Assembly: GCA_017474765.1 (NCBI GenBank)
Contig: JAFVGW010000030.1
Location: forward strand, 1 to 46,044
Length of the DNA stretch: 46,044 nt
Source of the DNA: Salinivirgaceae bacterium
Lineage (GTDB): Bacteria > Bacteroidota > Bacteroidia > Bacteroidales > SZUA-534
Reading direction: 5' to 3'
Shown here in pieces: positions 35,819-45,684 of this stretch (its first letter is position 1; each line of letters starts with the position of its first letter). Under the pieces are notes generated by a model, which worked only from the letters and a program-made list of their open reading frames with translations, did no database searches and was not told where the DNA came from. The translations under genes were made by a program, and so were the position numbers.

Positions 35819-37123
35819 TTATTTAAACTTTCGCTTATCCATAACCCGTTTGGCCTTGCCCTGGCTGCGCTCGATGGTGTTGGGCGCTACGGGGCGGATG
35901 TTCGGCTGGATGCCGACAACACTTTGGATGGCGTGTGCAATCTTCTTGCGCAGTTTCTCCATCTCGCTCATCATATCAGAATAGAACTCTTCCTTAATCT
36001 CAACGTCGATGTCGAATGTGTCGGTGTTGTTGACGCGGTCGACAGTGATGAAGAAGTGCGGCTCAACCTCTTTCAAGGTGCAGAGCACAGCCTCGACCTG
36101 CGACGGGAATACGTTCACGCCGCGGATGATAAGCATATCGTCGGTGCGGGCAAGGATGCGCGACATTTTGGCCAGTGTGCGGCCGCAGGCGCAGCGCTCG
36201 TGTGTGATGCTGGTGATATCGCGGGTGCGGAAGCGGATGAGCGGCATTCCCTCTTTGTTGAGCGTGGTGAAAACCAGCTCGCCCTCTTGCCCGTCGGGAA
36301 GAACCTCGCCCGTTTCGGGGTTGATGATTTCGGGGTAGAAAAGGTCCTCGCTCAGGTGGGTGCCGTTCTGGCACTCGCACTCAAATCCGACGCCAGGGCC
36401 CGAAATCTCGGTCAGGCCGTAGATGTCGTAAGCCTTGATTCCCAGGCGGTATTCAATCTCTTTGCGCATTTCCTCGGTCCACGGTTCGGCGCCGAAGATG
36501 CCCACTTTCAGTTTTATCTCGTTGCGCGGAATGCCCGATTTCTCAAGCGATTCCGACAGATAGAGCGCGTACGATGGTGTGCAGGCCAGGGCGGTTGTGC
36601 CAAGGTCGTGCATAAGCAGCAGCTGCTTCTCGGTGTTTCCTGCCGATGTTGGGATGGTGACGGCGCCAATGTTCATTGATGCGTCGTGAGCGCCAAGGCC
36701 GCCAGTGAACAGTCCGTATCCGTACGACACTTGAATCACGTCGTCCTTGCCAAGGCCGTAAGCCGTCAGGCAGCGGGCGCCCGCTTCGGCCCAGTCGGCA
36801 ATGTCGTTGCGGGTGTAGCCAACCACAATCGGCTTGCCCGTGGTTCCCGACGATGCGTGAATCTTCACAATGTCCGACAGCGGCGAACTCAACAGTCCCC
36901 ACGGATAATAGTCGCGCAGGTCTTTCTTCGATGTGAACGGCAGTTTTTTGATGTCGTCAATCGATTGAATGTCAGAAGGTTTGACGCCTGCGGCCTGCAT
37001 ACGCTCGCGGTATGGCTGGCAGTTGTGATAGACGCGGTCAACCACACGTTTCAGGCGTTCGGTTTGCAGGGCACGCATCTCGGTGCGTTCCATACACTCT
37101 ATTCGTTGGTTCCAATATCCCAT
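35819..37123 (-). CDS. paaK: phenylacetate-CoA ligase
   Basis: 434 residues. An adenylate-forming enzyme that links phenylacetate, or a related aryl acetate, to CoA. The AMP-binding P-loop is at residues 90-98 (ASSGTTGKP), with YGLTEISGPGVG and the C-terminal MDKRKFK catalytic-lysine region. It follows iorB by 10 nt in the iorA-iorB-paaK operon. The pathway is likely the fermentation of aromatic amino acids: IOR gives arylacetyl-CoA from arylpyruvate, and PaaK may convert it to arylacetate with energy gain, or run in the reverse direction. Direction is inferred, not visible. Confidence 0.93.
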   Translation of the reverse strand: MGYWNQRIECMERTEMRALQTERLKRVVDRVYHNCQPYRERMQAAGVKPSDIQSIDDIKKLPFTSKKDLRDYYPWGLLSSPLSDIVKIHASSGTTGKPIVVGYTRNDIADWAEAGARCLTAYGLGKDDVIQVSYGYGLFTGGLGAHDASMNIGAVTIPTSAGNTEKQLLLMHDLGTTALACTPSYALYLSESLEKSGIPRNEIKLKVGIFGAEPWTEEMRKEIEYRLGIKAYDIYGLTEISGPGVGFECECQNGTHLSEDLFYPEIINPETGEVLPDGQEGELVFTTLNKEGMPLIRFRTRDITSITHERCACGRTLAKMSRILARTDDMLIIRGVNVFPSQVEAVLCTLKEVEPHFFITVDRVNNTDTFDIDVEIKEEFYSDMMSEMEKLRKKIAHAIQSVVGIQPNIRPVAPNTIERSQGKAKRVMDKRKFK

Positions 37124-37133
37124 AACGATTTGA

Positions 37134-37700
37134 TTATTTAGTAGTTGCGTAAAATGCTTTTATGTTCAAATCCACCACTTCCTGGCCTTTTGAGCCGAAC
37201 AGGTTGCCAATGGCCCACTCAAAATCGGCGTTGCTAATGCCAATGAACCGAGCGGCGGCGCCCAGCATCACAATGTTGTACGATTTGGGGTTGCCCAACT
37301 CGTTGGCAATCTTTGTGGCATCAACAAACACCACGTTCTCGGCCGATTTGCGGACGGTGTCGAGCACCTTCTGCTCATCGGGGTAGTTGCCAATGTTTTT
37401 GAACGGTTCGTCGGAAGTCACAATTGCGCCATCTTTCTTCAGATAAGGCAGATAGCGAAGCGACTCGAGCGGCTCAACCGACAGAATCAGGTCGGCTTGG
37501 CCCATTGGAATCAGGTCGGAGAAGATTTGGCCGTCGGCAATGCGCAGGTGAGTCTGCACCTCGCCGCCGCGTTGGCTCATTCCGTGCACCTCGGCCTGCT
37601 TAATGTTCAGTCCGGCGTGCATTGCAGCCATATCCAGAATTGTGGCAATGGTCAGAATTCCCTGTCCGCCAACGCCTGCAATTATTATGTTCTTGTTCAT
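37134..37700 (-). CDS. iorB: indolepyruvate:ferredoxin oxidoreductase, beta subunit
   Basis: 188 residues from ATG 37700 (MNKNIIIAGVGGQGILTIATIL), the gamma-type POR domain. The typical QAEVHGMSQRGGEVQTHLRI is present. Together with IorA it oxidises aryl pyruvates (from Trp, Phe, Tyr) to aryl acetyl-CoA with ferredoxin as acceptor. Start chosen because the longer frame (from 37751) adds an unlike peptide. Confidence 0.93.
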   Translation of the reverse strand: MNKNIIIAGVGGQGILTIATILDMAAMHAGLNIKQAEVHGMSQRGGEVQTHLRIADGQIFSDLIPMGQADLILSVEPLESLRYLPYLKKDGAIVTSDEPFKNIGNYPDEQKVLDTVRKSAENVVFVDATKIANELGNPKSYNIVMLGAAARFIGISNADFEWAIGNLFGSKGQEVVDLNIKAFYATTK

Positions 37701-37734
37701 ATTCTTACAATTTTTGATTGCTGATTTTTGATTT

Positions 37735-37847
37735 TTGAACGCAGATAACACAGATTTAACAGATTTGCACTGATTATTTGTTTCTAACCGATTATATCAG
37801 ATTCAATCAGAATAAGTTATCGGTATAAATCGGATTGAATCGGTTAG
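37735..37847. repeat. intergenic repeat block with 10-bp inverted repeat
   Basis: CTAACCGATT (37784-37793) is the exact reverse complement of AATCGGTTAG (37838-37847). Just before it lies a run of related 'CAGATTTAACAGATTT' words. The word AAATCGGATTGAATCGGTTA (37827) matches 19 of 21 bases with 4771-4791 near the LRR gene. Between iorB and iorA, with no T-run, so it is a dispersed element and not an obvious terminator. Confidence 0.6.
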
Positions 37848-37911
37848 TTTTTCAAAAATTATCTTTAGTCTTCTGCCGTAATTTTTAATTTTCAATTGTT
37901 TATTCATTTAG

Positions 37912-37936
37912 TCGGACGCGATAAATCGCGTCCCTA
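37912..37936 (-). repeat. palindromic repeat (TGTAGGGACGCGAT family), iorB-iorA gap
   Basis: GGACGCGAT (37914-37922), aa, ATCGCGTCC (37925-37933), followed by CTACA. On the minus strand this reads TGTAGGGACGCGATTTATCG..., the same element as at 4447-4472 inside the LRR gene. Confidence 0.8.
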
Positions 37937-37957
37937 CACCTAAATCCTAATTCCTAA

Positions 37958-39550
37958 CTATTTTTTCGCCGCTTTCTTTTTGCGTGCCAGTGTCTGCATA
38001 CACTCGCGTTGTGCAAGAATAACCGAAACGCCCTTGTAATCAATCTCTTTCTTAATGATTTCGATATTCTGCTCAAGGCGCGGTTTGACGGGGACAATCG
38101 TCACAATGTGCTCAGGCTCAACGCCCAGGCCCTTGCAGATATCCACCATCTTGTTGGTTCCTGCCGAGTCCTGACCGCCTGTCATTGCGGTTGTCGAATT
38201 GTCTGAAATAATGATAGTTACCTGCACGTTGTCGTTAACGCAGTCGAGCAGGCCCGTCATTCCCGAATGGGTGAAGGTTGAGTCGCCAATGACGGCCACT
38301 GCAGGGTGCACGCCCGATTCGGCGGCGCCTTTGGCCATTGTTATCGACGCGCCCATATCCACACACGAGTTGATTGCCGAGTAGGGGGGCAGAGCGCCGA
38401 GAGTGTAGCAGCCAATGTCGCCGAACACGCATTTGTTCGGATAATTGGCCAGAACGCTGTTCAGTTCCTCGTACAGGTCGCGGTGGCTGCAGCCCACGCA
38501 GAGTGCGGGCGGGCGGTTCACCATAATGTCGGGAACAGGCTGACCCACAACGGGTTTCACGCCAAGCGCGGGTGCCACGGCGTCGGGCGAGAGTTCGCCC
38601 ATTCGCGGCAGAGCACCGTCAAGGCGGCCACGGAATTTCTTGTTGTCAGAGAATCCGCGAAGCAGTTCCTCGTAAATCGGGTAACCTTCCTCAACTATCA
38701 GAATATCATCGTATTTATCGATAAACGACTGCACCATATCTTTGGGCAGCGGATATTGCGAAATCTTGAGAACGGGCAACTCAAGGTGGTTGGTCTTGCA
38801 GACTTCCATCACGTAGTTGTAGCCAATGCCGAAGGCGATAACGGCCTTCTTACCCTTGCCATCGACAACCTTGTTGAACGGCGACGCGGCCGACGATTTC
38901 TCGATTGCCGTCTGCTTGTCAATCAGTCCTGCGTAGTTCTTTTTGGCGATTGCAGGCAGCAGAATCCACTGACGCGTGTTCACATCGGGGTTGAAGGCAT
39001 TTTGGTCGCGCATCGCTTTGCGCTCAATAACGGCGCGCGAGTGCGACATACGTGTTGTAAGGCGCAGAACAACAGGCAGTTTCACTGCTTCCGACAGGTC
39101 CAGTCCAAAGCGGACGGCGTCGTAGGCTTCCTGTTGGGTTGCGGGCTCAAGCAGCGGCAGCATCGCAAAGCGACCGTAGGCGCGCGAGTCCTGCTCGTCT
39201 TGCGAAGAGTGCATCGACGGGTCGTCGGCAACCACCAGAATCAGTCCACCGTTGACGCCCGTAATGGCCGAGTTCATAAACGGGTCGGCGCAGACGTTCA
39301 GGCCCACGTGCTTCATACACACAATGCTGCGCTTGCCCGCAAACGACATTCCGAGTGCGGCTTCGTAGGCCGTTTTCTCGTTGGCCGCCCATTTCGAGCG
39401 GATTTTGCGGCTTTGCGCGTCCTTCGATTTCTGAATGAATTCTGTTATTTCTGTCGACGGCGTGCCAGGATAGGCATAAACGCCAGAAATGCCCGCATCG
39501 ATTGCACCCACGGCAACCGCTTCGGCACCTAATAGTAACTGCTTGTCCAT
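37958..39550 (-). CDS. iorA: indolepyruvate:ferredoxin oxidoreductase, alpha subunit
   Basis: 530 residues from ATG 39550 (MDKQLLLGAEAVAVGAIDAG). The N-terminal POR domain (VYAYPGTPSTEITEF) is followed by a TPP-binding C-terminal domain with CVGCSHRDLYEEL, FGDIGCYTLGALPPYSAI and IGDSTFTHSGMTGLLDCV...DNSTTAMTGGQDS. It ends in a basic tail (RKKKAAKK) and lacks the C-terminal 8Fe ferredoxin-like cysteine motifs of archaeal IorA, which seems usual for Bacteroidota. It is the first gene of iorA-iorB-paaK. Confidence 0.94.
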   Translation of the reverse strand: MDKQLLLGAEAVAVGAIDAGISGVYAYPGTPSTEITEFIQKSKDAQSRKIRSKWAANEKTAYEAALGMSFAGKRSIVCMKHVGLNVCADPFMNSAITGVNGGLILVVADDPSMHSSQDEQDSRAYGRFAMLPLLEPATQQEAYDAVRFGLDLSEAVKLPVVLRLTTRMSHSRAVIERKAMRDQNAFNPDVNTRQWILLPAIAKKNYAGLIDKQTAIEKSSAASPFNKVVDGKGKKAVIAFGIGYNYVMEVCKTNHLELPVLKISQYPLPKDMVQSFIDKYDDILIVEEGYPIYEELLRGFSDNKKFRGRLDGALPRMGELSPDAVAPALGVKPVVGQPVPDIMVNRPPALCVGCSHRDLYEELNSVLANYPNKCVFGDIGCYTLGALPPYSAINSCVDMGASITMAKGAAESGVHPAVAVIGDSTFTHSGMTGLLDCVNDNVQVTIIISDNSTTAMTGGQDSAGTNKMVDICKGLGVEPEHIVTIVPVKPRLEQNIEIIKKEIDYKGVSVILAQRECMQTLARKKKAAKK

Positions 39551-39636
39551 TTTATTGTAATTCAAATTGATATGTTCAAAAACCTTTGAGATTGGCCAGC
39601 CAGCAAAGTGCCACCGCAGCCAATTTCACAATTCCG

Positions 39637-39644
39637 CAAAACTA
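39637..39644 (-). promoter_or_regulatory. -7 element of the ior operon
   Basis: TAGTTTTG on the minus strand (CAAAACTA on plus), matching TAnnTTTG, 87 nt upstream of iorA. It lies just past the tracrRNA terminator, so the ior operon need not depend on read-through. Confidence 0.5.
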
Positions 39645-39716
39645 ACTTTTATTTGTTATAGGTGTACCCGCCGCGGCTTTTTACGTGAATTACGGAATGG
39701 GGCGGGGAAGGGCAAT

Positions 39717-39797
39717 AAAAAAGCCCCGTTGAGGACGAGGCAGCCTAATGTTTTCACAACGGAATAATCCTTATTGTGAATTGCTTCAAAATTGTAA
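39717..39797 (-). ncRNA. tracrRNA of the type II-C CRISPR system
   Basis: The minus-strand RNA starts with an anti-repeat (39774-39798) complementary to about 25 nt of the crRNA-sense repeat, with one base (T) missing, which gives a bulge. It continues with the segment AAGGATTATTCCGTTGTGAA, a hairpin-forming nexus (TTCACAA pairs with TTGTGAA), and ends in the terminator stem GCCTCGT...ACGGGGC (39735-39741 with 39723-39729) and six U (39717-39722). A -7 element directly precedes it. It lies between iorA and cas9, divergent from cas9, about 80 nt long. The exact 5' end is inferred. Confidence 0.87.
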
Positions 39798-39800
39798 TGG

Positions 39801-39808
39801 CAAATATA
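39801..39808 (-). promoter_or_regulatory. -7 element of the tracrRNA
   Basis: TATATTTG on the minus strand, a perfect TAnnTTTG, placed so that transcription starts at the edge of the anti-repeat. The plus strand nearby carries TAATTTTA (39832-39839), a weak match that might serve cas9. Confidence 0.6.
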
Positions 39809-39863
39809 TGATTTCTGCTTAAAAAATATCTTAATTTTAAGGGAAATTTAATAAAGCAATTTT

Positions 39864-42800
39864 ATGAAGAAAATATTAGGTCTCGATTTGGGCACCAACA
39901 GTATTGGTTGGGCGGTGGTGAATGAAGCGGAAAACGCTGAAGAAAAATCATCTATTGTAAAATTAGGAGTGAGAGTAAATCCGCTCACCGTTGATGAATT
40001 GACGAATTTCGAGAAGGGTAAAAGTATAACTACCAATGCCGACCGAACACTCAAACGCAGTATGCGCCGCAACTTGCAACGTTACAAACTGCGTCGTGAA
40101 AAACTAATTGAGATATTGAAAACGAATGGTTTTATTTCGGATGACACCATTCTATCAGAAAATGGCAACCGCACAACTTTTGAAACATACCGATTAAGAG
40201 CGAAGGCCGCTACCGAAGAAATTTCGTTGGTGGAATTTGCACGGGTTCTTCTTCAAATCAACAAGAAACGTGGATACAAAAGCAGTCGCAAGGCAAAAAA
40301 TACGGAAGAAGGGCAGTTGATTGACGGAATGGAAGTCGCAAAACGCTTATATGACGAAAACCTAACGCCAGGTCAATTGTCGTTGGAACTTCTGACGAGT
40401 GGTAAAAAGTATCTGCCAGATTTTTATCGTTCTGATTTACAAGCGGAGTTTGACAGAATCTATGCTTTTCAAAGACAATTTTATCCGTTCTTGACAGATG
40501 AATTAAAAGAAGAGTTGACAGGTAAAAATGAGAAAGCCACGTGGGCAATTTGTGCACCTGCGAAAGATAAAAGCGCAGGAAACAGTCAGTTTGTTTGGCG
40601 TTGGAAGGAGACTATAATAAAATGGAACGACAAAACGGCAACAAATGAGACGGTTGAAGTTGAGAAGACATTGGTTGGCGAAAAGCGCACAGGAACAACT
40701 GCCGAGCAAAAACTTGAAAATTACGTATGGCGTAGCAAGGCTCTGACGGAAAAACTGCCGCCCGAACAACTGATTGTTGTTTTCCAAAAAATCAACGGGC
40801 AAATCAACAATGCCAGTGGCTATCTCGGCGACATAAGTGACCGAAGCAAAGAGTTGTATTTCAACCACCAAACTGTCGGACAATATCAAATGGCGGAATT
40901 GGACAAGAATCCGAATTACAGCCTGAAAAACCAAGTTTTCTATCGGCAGGATTATTTGAACGAGTTTGAAACCATTTGGGAAATACAGGCAAAATTTCAC
41001 AAAGAACTCACACCAGAACTCAAAAAAGAGATTCGCGATGTGGTGATTTTCTACCAACGTCCGCTCAAATCGCAAAAAGGTTTGATTTCGTTTTGTGAAT
41101 TTGAAAGCAAACAGATTGAAAAAGAGATTGATGGCAAAAAGAAAACAATAACCATTGGTTGCCGAGTTTGTCCTAAATCATCACCACTGTTCCAAGAGTT
41201 TAAGATTTGGCAAAGGCTGAACGATGTTGAAGTATCAGGAATGATAATACCTAACCAGCAAACAGACTTGTTTGGATTCGCAACAGAGTTCAACTATGGT
41301 AAACGACGGTTGCAACAAGAAGAAAAAGAGTTGCTGTTTGCAGAGTTGAACTATAAAGAAAAAATGTCTAAAGCCGAAGTCTTGAAATTGTTATTCCCGA
41401 AACAAAAAGATGTGGATTTGAATTTCAAAGAGTTAGATGGCAACCACACTCAGTCGGAATTGTTCAAGGCATATCAAAACATTGCCGAAAGAAGCGGACA
41501 CGATGTGAGCGATTTAGCAAAAAAATCTTCTGTCGATGCTGTTGATGCTATAACAAGTATTTTCAGCACTTTAGGCATAGACACAAAGATTTTGAAATTT
41601 GATTCAAGCCTAGATGGAAAAGCCTTTGAGCAACAACCAATGTACAAACTTTGGCATTTGCTGTATTCGTTTGAAGGCGACAATTCTGCGTTGGGTAACG
41701 AAAAACTTATTGAAAAACTGAAAAAAACGTTTGGCTTTGACAAGGAATATGCCACAATCCTTGCAAATATTGTGTTCAAGGATGCGGGGGAATATAGCAG
41801 TTTGAGCGCAAAGGCTATCCGCAAAATTCTGCCACATTTAAAAGATGGATTGGATTACAGTGTGGCCTGTGAATACGCGGGTTACAGGCACTCAAAAAAT
41901 TCACTTACGAAAGATGAAATTCAAAATAAAACACTGAAAGACAAGTTGGATTTACTTCCACGCAACAGTCTGCGCAATCCAGTGGTTGAGAAGATTCTCA
42001 ATCAGATGGTTAACGTGGTCAATGGCGTGGTTGATGCTTATGGAAAACCTGATGAAATCCGCATAGAATTGGCTCGTGAACTGAAAAAATCGGCCAAGGA
42101 ACGCGAAGAACTTTCAAAATCAATCAATGAAACAATGCGTCTTCACGAAGAATTGGTAAAAAAACTGCAAAATGAGTTTGGATTATCGCACGTGAGCCGC
42201 AACGACATTATTCGGTACAAGTTATATATGGAATTGGAAAACAACGGATTCAAAACCTTATATACCAATACTTATATTCCACACGAAAAAGTGTTTAGTA
42301 AAGAGTTTGATATTGAGCATATTATACCACAAGCAAAACTCTTCGACGACTCGTTCTCGAATAAAACATTGGAGGCAAGGCAGGCAAACCTTGAAAAATC
42401 AAATGCAACGGCATACGATTTTGTGGTAACAAAGTATGGCGAAGCCTATGCCGATGGTGAGTATAAAAATCGCATTGATAATTTGTGGAAAGACGGCAAA
42501 ATCAGCAAAACCAAGCGCGACAAGTTGTTGATGAAAGAAGCCGATATTCCAAGTGGCTTCATTAATCGTGATTTGCGTGATTCTCAATATATTGCCAAGA
42601 AAGCACGTGAAATTTTGGAAGGCTTGGTACGTTTTGTTGTGCCAACAACAGGCAGCATAACAGACCGTTTGCGTGAGGATTGGCAACTTGTTGATGTGAT
42701 GCAGGAAATCAATTGGGATAAGTACGACAAATTGGGAATGACCGAAATAATCGAAGGTCGTGACGGGCAACGCATACGCCGAATCAAAGATTGGACAAAG

Positions 42801-44297
42801 CGCAACGACCACCGCCACCACGCAATGGACGCACTAACAATCGCTTTCACTAAACGCAGTTTTATTCAGTATTTGAATAATTTAAATGCCCGTGTTCAGA
42901 AAGGCGCCGATGAGTGGATTGATTTGGATATGGTGGAGATAAGCGCTTTGGACAAAGAGCAACGTAAATCGGCAGTTTATGCTATTGAGAAAAAAGAATT
43001 GTATCGTGATAATCACGGCAAACTTCGTTTTAACTCGCCGATGCCGCTCGACGAATTCCGTGCAGAAGCAAAACGTCAGTTGGAAAACATACTGATTTCG
43101 AACAAAGCGAAGAATAAGGTAGTTACAAAGAATAGCAACACTTCGAAAAAGAAGTCGGGCGCAAACAAGAAAGTTCTCACACCGCGCGGACAGTTGCATT
43201 TGGAAACAGTGTATGGCAGCAGCAAGCGTTATGTAACTAAAGAAGAAAAAGTTAACGCTTCTTTCGATGTGGCTAAAATACAGAATGTTGCAAGCAAACT
43301 TTACCGTGAAGCATTGTTGGCTCGGTTGAACCAGTTCGGTGGCGATGCGAAGAAGGCATTTACAGGGAAAAACACTTTGGATAAGAATCCAATATGGCTT
43401 GATACACAGCACAGCGACAAAGTACCAGACAAAGTCAAAATGGTCGGATTTGAAACCATTTACACCATTCGCAAAGAAGTATCGCCCGATTTGAAATTAG
43501 ACAAGGTTGTTGATGCGAATATTCGTAAAATTCTAGAAGACAGGCTGAAAGAGTTTGGCGGCGATGCGAAGAAGGCGTTCTCGAATCTTGCCGAAAACCC
43601 GATTTGGCTTAACAAAGAAAAGGGTATTGCAATAAAACGAGTTACAATCACAGGTATCAGCAATGCCGAAGCCTTGCACGACAAGCGCGACAAGGACGGC
43701 AATCTGATTCTCAACGAGAAAGGGAACAAACAACCTGTCGATTTTGTGAATACGGGCAATAACCACCACGTGGCAATCTACCGCAAGCCAAAACTTGACA
43801 AAGACAACCAACCTGTTCTTGACGAAAACGGCAACATTCAATATGAATTGGATGAGAAGATAGTTTCGTTCTATGAAGCCACTTCGCGCGCTATGCAGCA
43901 TTTGCCGATAATTGACAAGACATACAAACAAGAAGAAGGTTGGCAGTTCTTGTTTACTATGAAACAGAACGAATATTTTGTCTTCCCGCGTTATGATGCC
44001 GATGGCAATATGATTTTCAATCCGAAAACATACGATGAAGATTGGTTCAAGAATCCTGAAAACTATGCTGCAATAAGTCCGAATATGTTTAGGGTGCAGA
44101 AAATGTCTAAAGTGGCTAGTGGAAATAGTTTTGTTCGAGATTATGTATTCAGGCACCATTTGGAAACAACAGTTGCAGATAACAAAGAATTGCGAGACAT
44201 TACATATCGTCAGTACAAAAGTTTGTCATTTGCAAATTCAATCGTCAAAGTTCGTGTGAATCATATTGGCAAAATTGTTTCGGTGGGAGAATACTAA
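39864..44297 (+). CDS. cas9: CRISPR-associated endonuclease Cas9, type II-C
   Basis: 1477 residues, in the large II-C range of Bacteroidota. RuvC-I is KILGLDLGTNSIGWAVV (D8), followed by an arginine-rich bridge helix (about 60-82, ADRTLKRSMRRNLQRYKLRR). RuvC-II is IRIELAREL (E735), HNH is FDIEHIIPQA (D816, H819), and RuvC-III is HRHHAMDALTIAF (H986, D989). All catalytic residues are intact, so both nuclease activities should be present. The long C-terminal WED/PAM-interacting region (about 1000-1477) includes a direct repeat: RLNQFGGDAKKAF at 1154 and RLKEFGGDAKKAF at 1227, each followed by NPIWL. It uses the adjacent tracrRNA, and cas1 follows after 12 nt. PAM unknown. Confidence 0.97.
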   Translation: MKKILGLDLGTNSIGWAVVNEAENAEEKSSIVKLGVRVNPLTVDELTNFEKGKSITTNADRTLKRSMRRNLQRYKLRREKLIEILKTNGFISDDTILSENGNRTTFETYRLRAKAATEEISLVEFARVLLQINKKRGYKSSRKAKNTEEGQLIDGMEVAKRLYDENLTPGQLSLELLTSGKKYLPDFYRSDLQAEFDRIYAFQRQFYPFLTDELKEELTGKNEKATWAICAPAKDKSAGNSQFVWRWKETIIKWNDKTATNETVEVEKTLVGEKRTGTTAEQKLENYVWRSKALTEKLPPEQLIVVFQKINGQINNASGYLGDISDRSKELYFNHQTVGQYQMAELDKNPNYSLKNQVFYRQDYLNEFETIWEIQAKFHKELTPELKKEIRDVVIFYQRPLKSQKGLISFCEFESKQIEKEIDGKKKTITIGCRVCPKSSPLFQEFKIWQRLNDVEVSGMIIPNQQTDLFGFATEFNYGKRRLQQEEKELLFAELNYKEKMSKAEVLKLLFPKQKDVDLNFKELDGNHTQSELFKAYQNIAERSGHDVSDLAKKSSVDAVDAITSIFSTLGIDTKILKFDSSLDGKAFEQQPMYKLWHLLYSFEGDNSALGNEKLIEKLKKTFGFDKEYATILANIVFKDAGEYSSLSAKAIRKILPHLKDGLDYSVACEYAGYRHSKNSLTKDEIQNKTLKDKLDLLPRNSLRNPVVEKILNQMVNVVNGVVDAYGKPDEIRIELARELKKSAKEREELSKSINETMRLHEELVKKLQNEFGLSHVSRNDIIRYKLYMELENNGFKTLYTNTYIPHEKVFSKEFDIEHIIPQAKLFDDSFSNKTLEARQANLEKSNATAYDFVVTKYGEAYADGEYKNRIDNLWKDGKISKTKRDKLLMKEADIPSGFINRDLRDSQYIAKKAREILEGLVRFVVPTTGSITDRLREDWQLVDVMQEINWDKYDKLGMTEIIEGRDGQRIRRIKDWTKRNDHRHHAMDALTIAFTKRSFIQYLNNLNARVQKGADEWIDLDMVEISALDKEQRKSAVYAIEKKELYRDNHGKLRFNSPMPLDEFRAEAKRQLENILISNKAKNKVVTKNSNTSKKKSGANKKVLTPRGQLHLETVYGSSKRYVTKEEKVNASFDVAKIQNVASKLYREALLARLNQFGGDAKKAFTGKNTLDKNPIWLDTQHSDKVPDKVKMVGFETIYTIRKEVSPDLKLDKVVDANIRKILEDRLKEFGGDAKKAFSNLAENPIWLNKEKGIAIKRVTITGISNAEALHDKRDKDGNLILNEKGNKQPVDFVNTGNNHHVAIYRKPKLDKDNQPVLDENGNIQYELDEKIVSFYEATSRAMQHLPIIDKTYKQEEGWQFLFTMKQNEYFVFPRYDADGNMIFNPKTYDEDWFKNPENYAAISPNMFRVQKMSKVASGNSFVRDYVFRHHLETTVADNKELRDITYRQYKSLSFANSIVKVRVNHIGKIVSVGEY

Positions 44298-44309
44298 ATA
44301 TTAATCAGT

Positions 44310-45577
<1,268 letters not shown>

Positions 45578-45602
45578 ACCGAAAAAACAGCCGCATAAAG
45601 CA

Positions 45603-45630
45603 AAAATCCGACTCAAAAGGGTCGGATTTT
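45603..45630. terminator. symmetrical terminator between cas2 and the array
   Basis: AAAATCCGAC (45603-45612), loop TCAAAAGG, GTCGGATTTT (45621-45630). The tail is T-rich on both strands, so it can end both the rightward cas transcript and the leftward array transcript. Confidence 0.75.
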
Positions 45631-45654
45631 CTGTTCCTAAAACAGGTTTCATTT

Positions 45655-45684
45655 TGTTGTGAATCAGCGCTTTTTGGATAATCT
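45655..45684 (+). repeat. short inverted repeat-like fragment next to the array
   Basis: GTTGTGAAT followed by CGCTTTTTGG-like sequence reads in the opposite orientation to the adjacent repeat, whose end (ATTCACAAC, 45722-45730) it could pair with. Preceded by AAACAGG. Only nine bases match exactly, so this may be decayed repeat sequence or chance. Confidence 0.3.

Noticed and set aside
38306..39532. 408-codon plus-strand ORF opposite iorA
   Set aside because: Long open antisense frame due to codon bias; iorA has full motifs and the antisense product resembles nothing.
39864..44297. Cas9 as an inactivated or fused variant
   Set aside because: All RuvC and HNH catalytic residues are present and the length is normal for large II-C proteins.
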